From: Liopterus haemorrhoidalis
Lineage: Eukaryota; Arthropoda; Insecta; Coleoptera; Dytiscidae
Length of the DNA: 64,000 nt
Direction of reading: 5' to 3'
Assembly (NCBI GenBank): GCA_963971575.1
Contig: OZ020611.1
Coordinates: 206,006,743-206,070,742, forward strand
Shown one piece after another: positions 34,850-46,480 of this stretch. Under the pieces are notes generated by a model. It was not told the origin of the DNA, searched no databases, and saw only the letters and a list, made by a program, of their open reading frames with translations. A program made the position numbers and the translations under genes. Numbering within the stretch: position 1 is the first letter of the stretch; every line of letters begins with the position of its first letter.

Positions 34850-36700
34850 ATTAAAATAACTAATTTAATTATAACAGTAAGTATAAATTTCTTATAACGT
34901 CGATATAAAATAGTATTCTTGTCTATGATAATATAAAATGTTGACAGCACTAATTCAAACAGTATTTTTTATGTTAGAAATTAGGTTGGCAATGCGTAAT
35001 CTTTAACAGGAAGATCTCCGTCTTAAACTTAGCTTGTGTTAAAGCGAGGTCACATCGAAGTTGTCACGGTTCCTGGGAAATATTTAAATTTTATCAATTT
35101 CCCTTAGAAAGTCAAACGAGGAAAAAATTGAATTTCTAGATGTTGCTTTTCCTTGGTGCCACTAACCCAGTACGAGGTTTGAGACTTGGAGGGTGTGGGC
35201 TGAAACTATCAAGGTCGAATTTATTTTAGGGCGCCATTCCTCTAACCAAAGAAAAGTGGGAGAACTTTAGATACAATAACAAAAACAAAATATGCTAAAA
35301 TTGAAATTTTGAATGATGGGGTAATTTATTTCCACGACCAATTATTGTAACATATTTACAGAAATAAATTTAGTATAAATAAAATAACTAATGTAAATTT
35401 GTGGCCACAATTAAAGCTACCGCAATTTACAATAAGAACTTAAAACTAACTTAACCTAAGATACGTTACAATAATCGGGGTAACTTGATAAATTTTGAGA
35501 AGAAGAAATCCAAATAGACCAATACGTTATCCAAATTCCTCAAATTAAATTTTGATGTTTGGGTTCCAGAAATAAAATAACTGTTTATAACCAATACCAA
35601 AAACGCTGTAATTAGGAAAAATTAATTAGTTAAACGTAATATTATTTATGAAAATATAATATTACGAAAATGGCTTACCCGTTTGACAATACGGCGTTTA
35701 TTACAATTATATACTACTATTTTTTATTTAAAATGGGGATAATTTCCGTCTAACGGCTTGTAATATTAATTATAAACTTCCGCACAATGCGGCTGAATCA
35801 ATTTATAAAAGTTCCTTCTAAATAGGCAATCTTTTCTTCAAAATTTCATTGATTCCGTTTTTCTTTAATAATTAATATCTCCCCAAAACAAATAATACAA
35901 AACCTTCCAAACAAATTCGTTTTGTTTTTTTTATCGTCCCTGTCAAACGTCGGTTCCATAGTAACATTAATAATCTTATTACAAATTTATCTAAACTTCC
36001 AAAATTACACGTGACAAACTTTACATCGTGGAATTCGCAATAAAATACTTTTAAGCAAAAAACAACTGTGTGTTCACATTTCATATAAGAAAGTTGCAAA
36101 TCGTATTTTGAGGAACACTGGTCTCAACAAAAAATTGCTTTCACTCTGTTATAAAATGGCAATTGTTGTCTAATTTTACCAACTCGTAGCTCTCATAGTT
36201 CACGTAATAATAATAGTGAATAAATTAAAGTTTATACCCTGTGTATTACATAACCATTAATTTCAAACTTGGCTTTAATGATTTATATCCTTGACCTATC
36301 TGTAAATAACGTCAAGTTTTAAAATGCGGCGCAAAACTCGTTATTGTATTTAATTCCTCATTATTCTTGAAAATACAAAACAATTAAGACCGTATTGACC
36401 TACGTTAACAAAATTAATACAAACATTGCCCTAAATAATTACTTTAAAGGTCAGTGCTGATATGGTAAACAATTTTAAATCAACTGTTCATTATTATGGA
36501 TTTCTTCTTCCGCAAATACGAAACAGAAGCTGTAATATAATTTTAATGAAGAAATAATATATTGCGCAACTAGCGGGGAATATGCATACTGCGTATATTT
36601 TACACTGTGATTTTTTTTACTCTGCATTTACCATTTTTCAATAAATAAATTTTAATAAAGAAAATTTGGGTTAACAAGGAAAAAGGATCGATTTGAGATA
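34850..36700. other. Unassigned AT-rich stretch
   Basis: No repeat partner, inverted repeat or coding motif recognised across this 1.85 kb. A candidate for unique sequence. Confidence 0.35.
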
Positions 36701-36720
36701 AAGAACTATTCACTAATTTA

Positions 36721-37260
36721 TGATGTAATTAAATGGCTTAACGATCTTACGATCAGCGGTAAAATTATAAAAATATGCTGGATTAAAGGCCACTCTGGAT
36801 TAGTCTTCAAATCTTCCATATACAACCAATGGCAATAAGAATGCATAGATTCTCTACAGTTCAAAGGATCATACTATGGTCAAATTCAACCCCTTCTTTC
36901 TAGAAGGCTTTGGTTTTCTTTTCAGCAAAGCAGATCTTTTATATGTACTTTTTCGGGCTTAGATTTAATCACACCTTCTCTCCATATCATCTGCATAGAA
37001 TGAATATGGTTTCTTCTTCTTTCTGTCCGTGTGATAATTTGTCTGTCAGCGATTCGAATCACTTATTATTTGAATGCCAAATTCATTTTCGCAATCGCAA
37101 CTTATGTATACAAAATTTAGTTGTGCAAAAAATATCCTTACCTACCAACATTCAAACGCTTCTTGCAAGTAACTCTCGAGATATTTGAAATTATTTATAA
37201 CTATTGTCGCGCCCGTAAGGCCGCTATTATTATTAAATTAAATTAACTTAATTTAATTTA
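36721..37260 (+). pseudogene. Non-LTR ORF2 RNase H and Cys-motif fragment
   Basis: One frame gives KWLNDLTISGKIIKICWIKG then HSGLV (RNase H His region). A later frame gives LRFNHTFSPYHLHRMNMVSS, CPCDNLSVSDSNHLLFECQI, matching the C-terminal Cys-x-Cys...His...Cys motif of Jockey/I-like ORF2. It ends IYNYCRARKAAII-like, without a poly-A tail visible. The last catalytic Asp of RNase H is lost through frameshifts around 36800-36900. Confidence 0.75.
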
Positions 37261-37761
37261 AAACATCAAAAACTTTTGGTGTTTTTATAAAATGTTGAGA
37301 GTCGCTACTTGCGGTTTTTAACATTAATTTTTCAACTAATCCATTCCAATGCTGACCTGTTCAGAGTATACTTCGCCTGCCGAAATAATATTAACAGTTT
37401 AAAAAGTTAAAATACGCCTCTGTATCCCGGTTTTAGTGATTTTACACCCTCTTGGTGTCATCACTTAAATTGTTTGTGTATCTACACCTTCCAAGGAACC
37501 ATCCGAGGACCCAGGAACCTGTTTTTTGGAACACCAGTGCCACCGATGTAAAATTGGAAAAAAATATTCTAAATATCTATTAAGAAAGCAACTACTGTAA
37601 GTCCATTCCAATTTTACATCTAGTCAAATTCATTGTTAATTTAATATAATTTTTTTGTGACATTATATTTCTATTTAACGTCCAATTTGTATAATGGTAG
37701 AATTAGGAAATAATTTCATTCAGCTTTTTGGACAAGAAGCGTTTATTTTAAAGAACACAAG

Positions 37762-37792
37762 GTTTCACCAACAACATTGTTGGCTTCTTCAG
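37762..37792 (-). ncRNA. Second hammerhead-like core of PLE type
   Basis: The minus strand reads CTGAAGA, one A, GCCAACAA paired with TTGTTGGT across a 2-nt loop, then GAAAC. Layout matches the core at 15925-15965, including the extra base before the stem, but GUC after GAAAC is replaced by CUU. Indicates a different PLE terminal repeat; no clear PLE coding sequence adjoins it on this strand. Confidence 0.45.
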
Positions 37793-38243
37793 GTGTTATG
37801 TTAGTTAAACGTAACTCTAACAAACTGTACATCAGTCATATCCACGGATGGTGAAATTGCAGAATAGCATTGACAAAATATTTTGAACTTGAAGAATACA
37901 GAAAATAGGAAAAACAGGAATTAAATTTTTTAAATATTATACTATATAACCAAACGTAGTGACTGTTAGTTAAATTTTACATTTCAAACGAGACTAGAGA
38001 TAAATGTAATAATGTCCAAGATTAACAAAAATTCAATAATTACGAATGATAGTAAGACTGACCAACGCATCAATATGACAGTGAATATTCCAAATAAACC
38101 AGTGAAAGAACCCAAAAACAAGCAATGAAATCCGGAACAATCATACAATTCGACGTACCAATCCCCCAAGAACAATGGTACGCACAAGGGTAATGAGAGA
38201 ATGATACCTCGAACGGTATATCAAGACCGAAGTTCAGAACCCT

Positions 38244-38345
38244 TTGAGAGCTAAACACCTATTAAAATACATTAATTGTAACAACAATGACAATTACATC
38301 GGTACAAGCACCGGAAAAACCATATCGGTAACAGTGAGAAATAAG
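38244..38345 (+). pseudogene. Possible GIY-YIG-like fragment
   Basis: The frame reads KHLLKYINCNNNDNYIGTST followed by GKTISVTVRNK. The Ile-Asn-Cys-x-x-x-x-x-Tyr-Ile-Gly spacing is reminiscent of PLE GIY-YIG domains. The second Cys and the Glu-His segment are missing, and it lies on the opposite strand from the hammerhead-like core at 37762. Weak. Confidence 0.25.
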
Positions 38346-38800
38346 TTTACCATATCGGTAAAAAAGATTATATTTCTATTGTGTAAGCTACCACCTCTGC
38401 GCGTACTTGTTATTTTTTGTTCGCACCCGCTGGTCTCTTGATCACGTGTGAGGATTTATTTTTAACTTAATTTAACATCTGTAATTTTTTGTATTTATTA
38501 TTAATTTTGTTATATATTATCAGTTTTTTATTTAATATTGTATTTGTGGTACTACAGTTTTATTTATGTGATACATCCATCGTGTTGAGCAACGTTTTCC
38601 GCATTGTTTGTCGCTTGGCTAGGGTTTTCAGAGACATCATAGGATTTTCTAGGTTTGGTTCATTACTTGTGGGTCTACTTCCATAGCCATTACTTGTGGG
38701 CCTAGGATTTTACCTGTCTACACCCCAGCTAGGGCTACTAGTTCCCTTGTGTTAGTCTCCTAGAGCAGCCCCTAGCAGCAGAAGAGTTTATGTCGAGTTT

Positions 38801-39399
38801 ACGAGTCATGAGTCACGAGTCATGAGTCATGAGCCACGAGTCATGAGCCACGAGTCATGAGTCACGACTCGTGAGTCACTACCAATAAGTCTCGAGTCAC
38901 GACTCACGAGTTCCGACTCACGACTCACTCGGTGCATTTGGGGAGCCTTGAGTCATGAGTCACGAGTCACGAGACATGAGTCACGAGACATGAGTCACGA
39001 GTCATGAGTTACGAGTCATGAGTCACGAGTCATGAGTCATGAGTCATGTGTCATGAGTCATGAGTCACGAGTCATGAGTCACGAGTCATGAGTCACGAGT
39101 CATGAGTCATGATTCATGAGTCACGAGTCATGAGTCGCGGTTCATCAGTCACGAGTCATGAGTCACGAGTCATGAGTCATGGCCACGAGTCATGAGTCAC
39201 GAGTCATGAGCCATGAGCCATGAGTCATGAGTCACGAGTCATGAGTCACGACTCGTGAGTCACTACTCATAAGTCTCGAGTCACGACTCACGAGTTCCGA
39301 CTCACGAGTTCCGACTCACGACTCACGAGTTCCGACTCACGGCTCACGAGTTCCGACTCATGACTCACGACTCATGACTCATGACTCACGACTCACGAC
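38801..39399. repeat. GAGTCAY minisatellite, strand-switching
   Basis: About 600 bp consist of heptamers GAGTCAT and GAGTCAC with few variants. Twice, near 38868 and 39247, the array turns over through GAGTCACGACTCGTGAGTC into the complementary form ACGACTCACGAGTTCCGACT, and after the first turn it returns to the forward form around 38949. By eye about 27 TGAGTCA/TGACTCA heptamers are present on one strand or the other. That heptamer is the AP-1/Gcn4 consensus. Confidence 0.92.
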
Positions 39400-39454
39400 A
39401 TATATCAATATAGATACATATATTTTTCTGTTTGTTACTTTAAAGAATATAAAT

Positions 39455-39526
39455 TTTCAGGGGGCGCTGAGTAATTTTTTTTTTCTGAAAAGGGGGCGGT
39501 AGGCCAAATAAATTTGAGAACCACTG
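39455..39526 (-). mobile_element. Right terminus of a SPIN-like hAT MITE
   Basis: On the minus strand CAGTGGTTCTCAAATTTATT is followed by CCGCCCCCTTTTC and GCGCCCCCTG, a typical hAT end. The partner end is absent where repeat F is broken at about 38791. The minisatellite was probably carried by, or grew inside, this element. Confidence 0.6.
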
Positions 39527-39709
39527 CTCTAGGTCGTCCGTGTCTTCCCCAAGTGCTCAACTCGGTGCGTCTCTGTGTCACATCACCGTTTTTCATTTCT
39601 ATATTCCAGCCTTCTGCTGGTAGTCCTTCCAGGTCTCAGTCGCGAAAACCATTTGTGTGACTGTCTGGCCACCCTACCTTACTTAAGTTGGGAGCGGGCG
39701 CCACAACTA

Positions 39710-40250
39710 TATTAAATTAGAAAATATAAATTTATGAAAACGATAAACTAAAAGTCAAATATATAAAAAATATAAAAGCTTTTTTGAATAAAGTATTTAT
39801 TTTAGTACCATAACGTTTCAATAAAGATTCCTTAGGTTTGTCAGTTAGGTTAGTGTAATTCTTGCAAATTTTTTCTTTGTTTCAGAGAACGTATTGGGTA
39901 ATATTCCTGCTAACATGAAGATATCCACAGTAAACTCACATCGAACATAGGATCCTTCTTTATTTAAATTCCGTCTCGGCTTACATATTTAAATGTTTTG
40001 CTAGTTTTGTTAAATTTTATTTATTTTCCAAATTCAGTAACAATTTTTGTTAACACTGTTTTATAACCATCGTGGATTGACCGCATTGTAACTGGTACAT
40101 CTTGACTTTCTATTCTATCCAGTTTCTTACGCTTACCGAAGCTACTGATTTCACGGGTTATTCGTCATGTACTTAGCCCAATAGTTCAGATCATTGACAC
40201 ACTCCTATATGGCGACAAATAGGTTTCAACTTTTCAACCAGAACACTCGT
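39710..40250. other. Unassigned AT-rich stretch
   Basis: No motif or repeat partner recognised. Confidence 0.3.
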
Positions 40251-40265
40251 CTTATTACGCATTAC

Positions 40266-40554
40266 CAGAGCCGTTGCAATGCCATGGCATCAGAGTAAGT
40301 GCCAGAGGCGCGAAGCCTAATGAGGGGTGCCATCGTGTGTTTTTCTTTGTTTTTTGTCATAACTTGTAGTTTAAAAACGAGGACCTTTTTTTGGTCATCA
40401 CTTGTATTTTGGAAGTGAGGACTTTTTTTTGTCATCACTTGTATTTTAGAAGCAAGGACTTTTTTTTGTATTTTGGAAGTGAGGTCCTTTTTTTAGGTCA
40501 TCTGTCTATTAAAGATAATTTGCCAAGGGCACCAGAAACATTGCTACGGCTCTG
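40266..40554. mobile_element. hAT MITE with internal tandem repeats
   Basis: Inverted ends CAGAGCCGTTGCAATG and CAGAGCCGTAGCAATG (15 of 16) are flanked by CGCATTAC (40258-40265) and CGTATTAC (40555-40562), an 8-bp duplication with one change. The interior holds about four GTCATCACTTGTATTTTGGA / AGTGAGGAC-T-run units. Same family as 10807, 32263 and 57439. Confidence 0.85.
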
Positions 40555-40569
40555 CGTATTACATGCAAC

Positions 40570-41385
40570 TTTCGTAACTTAATTTCACATTTCGTGTTTA
40601 TTTTGTTGATTTTATTACGAAATGTTTAATTTGACAAATCATCAAATAGCATCCATTGGTCTTCCCACGAGATAACCAAAGTAAGGGAATTATTTCACGT
40701 AACAATATTTTAGTGTTAGCAGTTTTATTACGTTTTAATTTTAACGTCAATTCAAAAAACTAACCGTAGCTATTAGGTTATTAGACTAATTAATAGCTAC
40801 GGATATACTAAACTAATTAGGTGGCCTAATTATTCTTTCAACAATACACTCATCACCTACCTAGTTTTCAGCGGTCCCAACAGTTTGCTATTGTAAATTT
40901 ATTTAGTTAGCTCAGTATTTGCCACATGTCAATGTAAGTTTCTGTTTACTTAAATAACAATCAACTGGTTCACAACACCTGAACACATGCTACCTACTAG
41001 TCTCCTGTCTATTTCGATGCTGCTCACCAAACTTGTCTTCTTGTATAGAGCTACAGGATGTAACAGCGAAACGGAACATTGCTATTGAATTCTTTATTAT
41101 TAGAAATACAAAAAGAAATTAAATGTTTATTATTAGAGATACAATAAATTCTTTATTATACAGATTTAAAAAAAAAAAAAAAACTAAAAAACAAAGTTGT
41201 AGGAGACCAAAAATAACATCTGCTTAAAGAAAAAATATTATTTTAAATCGGAAGTTCTCAAGCTAGAGCACCAAGCTATATTTTTTAAATATGATTATAC
41301 TTTTTTTTTAATTCGACCATATAAAAATGTTATGGCCTTACATAAATAAATATTAAATATAAATAAGCAAAAATCGTTTGAATTT
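40570..41385. other. Unassigned AT-rich stretch
   Basis: No motif recognised. An A run of 15 lies at 41168-41182. Confidence 0.3.
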
Positions 41386-41433
41386 TTAGGGTTTTGTAGG
41401 TATGACCAAAAAACCCTTATACCGTCATTTTGT

Positions 41434-41434
41434 C

Positions 41435-41500
<66 letters not shown>

Positions 41501-41501
41501 T
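41434..41501. repeat. (CTGT)n microsatellite
   Basis: About 17 uninterrupted tetramers inside Helentron-like copy 2. Copy 1 keeps about 5 and copy 3 about 19, with some interruptions. Confidence 0.95.
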
Positions 41502-41986
41502 CGGTAAAAATTGTAGCCGAACGGCTAAACCTAGAGAGTTGAAATTTGGCATGCTTATACAACTCGTTGACCCGCACATAGGAAAAATACCAAAACATCT
41601 AAAAAACATATCCCCCTAAAACTATAAACAAATATGTGCTCTTCGAAAAAAAAAATATTTTTTTTTAATTCTGAGTAGGGTATCAAATGAAAGCCCTTGG
41701 TACGTGGATTAACGCTCAAATTTTTATTTTTGCAAAATAAATTATTTTGAAGCGATTTTTGCCAATATTGTGCAAAAAAAATTTTGTCCCACACCCTGTA
41801 GCCCAGATGGTTTAAACTAAAAATCTGAAAAAATTCTAAGTAATGTACATTGGTGTGAACCGGAATAGTTCAACAGAAATTTTTGATCAGATTATGTTTT
41901 TGGAAAAAAAAGCATTTTTTGTGTTTTTTTGCTAATAATGTTGACAACTTATAGTTATATAATACGCTCAACAGTAACGTGTTTCT

Positions 41987-42061
41987 TGGTGCTGTGGCTA
42001 AGATACTTGCGTTCTGTCCAAGAATTCGTAATCGGACTCATGTTCGAGTCCTACGTGAGGA
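41987..42061 (+). other. tRNA-like module in Helentron-like copy 2
   Basis: TGGCTAAGATA (41995-42005) fits an A box, and ATGTTCGAGTCC (42040-42051) is a good B box. T-stem halves GGACTC and GAGTCC pair around it. A long T-rich stretch follows, which could terminate pol III. The module occupies the same position as the unrelated tRNA-like sequences in copies 1 and 3. The acceptor stem does not pair convincingly. Confidence 0.55.
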
Positions 42062-42646
42062 GACAATATTATTTTTTATTTATTTTTTGCATTTTTATAT
42101 TGTTTAAATTATTTTTTCAAAATTTTAATTATATTTTGGCAATTGTTGCATTTAATTTTTAATAGCGTAAATTTAATAACCAGTGGAAATTGTTGAAATT
42201 ATAATTTAATTATATATTTGAATGTACACGAAATCAAAGGGGAGGAGCTATGACTAAAAACAACCAATGGAAGCCATAGGCGCAATTTTCAAAATCTTAA
42301 TGAACCTTGATATATAAAAAAAAAATACTGCACATCTTTAAAAACTTAAATAATGGTAATAGACATTCGAATTAAAATTCATAAAAAAATATTTTGTCAT
42401 AAAATTTGTTTTGGCACCCCAAATAATCATCATTCACTTACTAAATACCTGCAAAACCCTGAAATGTGTGAAAATTCACACTTCACATCAATTTTTTATC
42501 TCTATCTGTCCTAACGGAACTGTCCTATACTGAGTATAGAAGTGTAGGACAGACCGTTCGGCTAGACTATGATTAACCGTTCCTGTCCGTTCCAAACATT
42601 TTAATGTGGAAATACATTATTTTATACTTTTGACAATAATATTGGA

Positions 42647-42678
42647 CTGAGGATGATTGGATTAACAATCGAAACGTC
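42647..42678 (+). ncRNA. Third hammerhead-like core of PLE type
   Basis: The plus strand reads CTGAGGA, one T, GATTG paired with CAATC across a 6-nt loop, then GAAACGTC. Layout is the same as at 15925-15965. The surrounding 42500-42770 is probably a PLE terminal repeat unrelated in sequence to the one at 15.9 kb. Confidence 0.5.
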
Positions 42679-42769
42679 TCGATAAACATTTTTTAATAAA
42701 TATATGACGAGTATAACATAAGAATTTTATTTAATAACCATATTAATTTCGTCAAGAACTTTCTTTCGA

Positions 42770-42770
<1 letters not shown>

Positions 42771-42836
<66 letters not shown>
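42771..42836. repeat. (TA)n microsatellite
   Basis: About 28 TA units with one interruption near the right end. It adjoins AAAAGAGGAGAATTGTTTG, which begins an AT-rich stretch (to about 43000) that could be the body of a (TA)n-associated repeat. Confidence 0.95.
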
Positions 42837-42999
42837 AAAGAGGAGAATTGTTTGTTTGTTCGCTATATTTAACCGATTTAGACCAAATTTTGCACAATTA
42901 CTCTTTAGGACCCTGCGGAGCTAACGGTACACATCGCTTTTTCAATAATGTACATGAAATAAGTCGGAAAAAATCTTGACATTAAAATCGTTACGACGG

Positions 43000-44700
43000 C
43001 TAAACTGTAAGAGATATATCGAAAATATATATAACAGACTTTTAAGATTTAATATTATTACAAAAAAGTCCGGGAGAACATATATCGTAGGTCAATAGAT
43101 AACTTATCATTTATTAGTTTTCATTTTCCGCGAAAATTATAACGCTCAGTTTACTGTGGAATATCGTCGTTACCTTTAAAGATTTAGGAAGAAAAATTAC
43201 TTTAATGATGTATTTACTAACGAAAAAAGCCCTTTAACCCATGCGCCTATCGTTTATAGATCAGAAGTAATCACAGAAAGAACACCATAGTAAATAAATT
43301 AATCTGATGAGTGTATTGGTAGACGCTACATCTAATCGTTCAGTGGTAAAGCGGGGCGAGTTAACAATACTGCTGGTACAAAAATTCAAGTTGTGCTTAG
43401 TTGAAGTAAATTTTTAAATTGTGTTTTGATTATATGTTATTTTTATATTATTGTATTGATTATATTAAATACTAACATCGAAACTTTCCTTCAATATTGT
43501 GTTTTATTACACTAGATATTTTGCTTATCATTTCTCATATTTGTTTTTGACATGCGCAATACATTGATAAAACCCTTCATAAAATTATTTTGATAAATTA
43601 AACGTTCTTAAATTAAATAACTAAAATCTAAGGTAACGTGTGTTGGTATTTAACTTATTGAGCAACAATTATTTATTTTTTTGAATTAAAATATTTTTGA
43701 TAAATTATTATTTTCTTTCCGAGCATCGCCGGTTATGTTTCATAGTTTTTAACATTTTAAAGACTTTAATTACTGCCTATATATAATTTTCTGATTTTCT
43801 GATTTCCATTATTTACTAAACATAGTGCCATTCGATTTAAAATAGATTCAGAAATAGCTTTAATTATTGTTTCTCGTTTAAAAATTATTATATGGCAATG
43901 TTTTTTTTTTTTAAATTATTATTATTTTTTTATGTAAGGATTTAAATGTTTATATGGCTGAATTCAGAACAAGAAATACGCTATCGAATGGATCTGAAAA
44001 ATATATATAATCTAATTTAAAAAAATAATTTCTTTTATAAAAATTTGTCCCCTTTGGTCTCTTACAACTTTGTTGTGGGATTATTATTAGAGCCCTGCGC
44101 GGATAAGCTTTTCTGAATCCGCATCCGCATATCCATCATCCGCATCCGCAGCTTTTGGAAATAATAAATCCGCATTCGCAAAAATATCCACACAATCCGC
44201 ACAACAGGTTTTGTTGTCAGTTTGGAAAGAGCTAACATGTTTCGTCTAATTTGGTAATCGCTACTTTAAAACACTTCTGAAAATTTTTGGATTTACCAAT
44301 TTATATATTACTAACCTAACCTAAAGGATGCCAAAAGTTTTGGGGCCTAGATGCGCTAATAACTTTGAAATCTTTTACGTAGGGAGCAGGTGGCGTGCTG
44401 CTCATGTAATACGTGTTGATTGTACAGTCAAGTATCATATTTGTGTCAACTAACATCTCATGTCAGTTTTACCATTTACAAGGTAAGGAAAAAGTAATAC
44501 AACTTGGCTATATTTTTTATTATATTGAATTTTTTAAAAAAAGAAAGAGAAAAGTTACTTGGAAGATGGTGCTTAATATTTTTGTGACCTAGTAATTCTC
44601 TTACGGCATTTCACGCATGCGTTAGGCGATGCAACTTTAATTTTTCCAATAGCAATATGTGTCATTTTTCAAATTTTTTTAATCAGCAAGTCTTTTTACT
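43000..44700. other. Unassigned AT-rich stretch
   Basis: No coding motif. AATCCGCATCCGCATATCC at about 44128 and its repeats (44100-44215) form a GC-richer patch of CCGCAT units, possibly the end of a hAT MITE beginning near 44091. Confidence 0.35.
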
Positions 44701-44718
44701 TCGGGTAGTATACAAAAA

Positions 44719-44922
44719 TTGGCAGGTTACATAATAACATTTTCGAGAAAAATTTATATAGGTAAATTTCGGTATTTAAATAAAACTTCAAAGCCAGAAT
44801 TAGAGCAGAGGTATGAAGAATTACATCGAAAGTGTACCAGTTCCGTAACAATTGTTTATAACAGGACCTTTTGGGGTAAAAATGATTTCTTAAGTGAAAG
44901 AGAAATACGTGACTATTTGTAA
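44719..44922 (+). CDS. Short hypothetical frame, uncertain
   Basis: A 67-residue frame with KPELEQRYEELHRKCTSSVT and NDFLSEREIRDYL, unusually charged and helical-looking for AT-rich noncoding DNA, which makes it worth noting. No family recognised. No start context, intron signal or partner exon seen. It may be one exon or transposon debris. Confidence 0.2.
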   Translation: MAGYIITFSRKIYIGKFRYLNKTSKPELEQRYEELHRKCTSSVTIVYNRTFWGKNDFLSEREIRDYL

Positions 44923-45103
44923 AATGAATGAAAGATGAAAGAAATGAAAAATACTAAAGACACATTTTAAACCGGGTAGAAATGTGTAATAAGACATTAT
45001 ATCGGATGGGTCATAAGCCATTGACACCTCATCACCCCCTGGCTAGAATTTTACAGTATTTGTGCAATAAATAAATGATTTGCAAAAATATAGAAAATGT
45101 TAT

Positions 45104-46149
45104 ATACATATCGTCAGCTGAAAATAATAAGGTTGTATGTCAAAGTGTATTACATTTGAGAAAACAAGCTTAAAAAATTTTGACATGGAAAAAACCATTA
45201 TAAGGTTACAATACAAGGAAGAATTTTTTTTAATAACTATATATTGATATGTTATTGTCATTAACGCATTATTTTGAAAAAAAATTTTTTTTGAATAATA
45301 CCATTTTAACAATTTGAAAAATGAACATACAACTTTGTGATTAAGAAAAACACGAAACTTAGTACCTTAACGTTACATACAGCTTTGTAGTTCAAAGTAA
45401 TATCGGGGGGAAATTCAGTTTATAGGTAAAGCTTCAGTTTTTAGGTTTCTGAAAATTGTTAAAAAGGTACCAGAAAAGGTAAAAGAAATGTTAGTCACGT
45501 ATTAAATTTTTATTTGATTAAATAACACAAATTAAACAATATGCTTGCAAAATAATAACAAATTAAACATTAATCTTACAAAAAATGAAGATAAATTAAT
45601 ATAAATTGAAATGAAACTGATACATTCGAAATAAAAAAAAAATAAACGAAATAAATTGTATTTTTATTATTTTCTTGAGATTTACTTTCTTGGCAATATT
45701 GTTTCATAATAACATTTATCCATAGTAGGCATCCAATCCAGCATAGATTTTAAAACGATTACCTTGTTTTCTGGTAACGGATTTTTATTTGTAGAAACCT
45801 TAATGTCTCTAAATATATTTAACAAGTCTTGAAGACCTTGTTTTATTCTTTTTAATATTTTTTGTAACCCAGGTGCCCGAAAAAGATGTTTTATATTTAA
45901 CATAAAAGATGTTGTATGTCAAACAACAACCATAAATTATGAATTTAAAAAAAAAATGTTTTGTAAGTTTTTTATTTTTTAAGACATACAACTATGGTTT
46001 TCTGCATATTTCTTCGACACCGGTAATGCTATATTATGGAAATTATTGGAACAAGTAGGTTACGTGACATACAACTCTATAGTATTGAAAAGTGCATTTG
46101 ACAAAAAATGTCACATATAACCTTATTATTTTCAGCCGACGAATATGTA
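45104..46149. mobile_element. DNA element with motif-rich subterminal regions
   Basis: Inverted ends of about 35 bp: from the left ATACATATCGTCAGCTGAAA, from the right ATACATATTCGTCGGCTGAA, both continuing ATAATAAGGTT. The decamer GACATACAAC, or its complement, occurs with minor variants at about 45133, 45326, 45374, 45912, 45983 and 46065, clustered in the outer quarters. Such subterminal arrays are typical transposase-binding sites. Superfamily is not recognised. Confidence 0.7.
45682..45903 (-). pseudogene. Hypothetical frame inside the unclassified element
   Basis: 73 residues containing LQKILKRIKQGLQDLLNIFR and a C-terminal LDWMPTMDKCYYETILPRK. It looks like a real protein fragment (amphipathic Leu/Ile repeats), and it is the only credible frame in the element at 45104-46149. 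It would be part of that element's own protein if anything is. No family recognised. Confidence 0.3.
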
Positions 46150-46257
46150 TTAGGACATATATATATATATATATAGGATTATATACATATGTATTCAGGA
46201 CTCCTTGATTCACAGATTCGTCCCTGAGTGTGACATTAACGAAGAACCAACTGTGAG

Positions 46258-46480
46258 GATCTTCTGTTCAAATAGAACTAATTATGCTCTTAATAACCTC
46301 TTCAGATGACGCTCCCTATCGAAACACACAAAGATAAGACTATACAAAACTCTTATCCGACTCTCTTACAAAATCTGGAGAAATGACGAAGTATATAATC
46401 GGTTTAATGATTATGACATTATAAGGTTCATATAAAGTTCAAGAATATGCTGAATTGGACATGTAGACCAGGATGTCTAA
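46258..46480 (+). pseudogene. Non-LTR RT C-terminal fragment with internal deletion
   Basis: The frame reads ALNNLFR, a stop, RSLSKHTKIRLYKTLIRLSY, then NDEVYNRFNDYDIIRF, a stop, and RICWIGHVDQD. These match the thumb and C-terminal segments of RTE/CR1-like proteins (Lys-x-Arg-x-Tyr-Lys-Thr-Leu-Ile-Arg and Leu-x-Trp-x-Gly-His-x-x-Arg). About 40 residues normally separating them (the Tyr-Gly-x-Glu-x-Trp part) are deleted. Confidence 0.65.

Larger units (their letters stand above)
38429..39704. repeat. Dispersed repeat F, copy 2, split by a hAT fragment and minisatellite
   Basis: 38429-38790 and 39527-39704 match repeat F copy 1 (12655-13173). The 735-bp insertion replaces about 15 bp of the copy-1 sequence. 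The break lies after GAAGAGTTTAT and resumes at CTCTAGGTCGTCC. Confidence 0.75.
41388..42491 (+). mobile_element. Helentron-like element, copy 2
   Basis: Runs from AGGGTTTTGTAGGTATGA (41388) to GTGTGAAAATTCACAC and TTCACATCAA (42491). Inverted subterminal TACCTGCAAAACCCT lies at 42447-42461. A pure GTCT/CTGT tract fills 41434-41501. Flanks are T runs only. A sense-strand tRNA-like module lies at 41987-42061. Strand is given as microsatellite-to-hairpin. Confidence 0.75.

Noticed and set aside
37984..38258. Hydrophobic minus-strand frames as a membrane protein
   Set aside because: Two overlapping frames on the same strand look equally hydrophobic, as expected from the base composition; no conserved motif.
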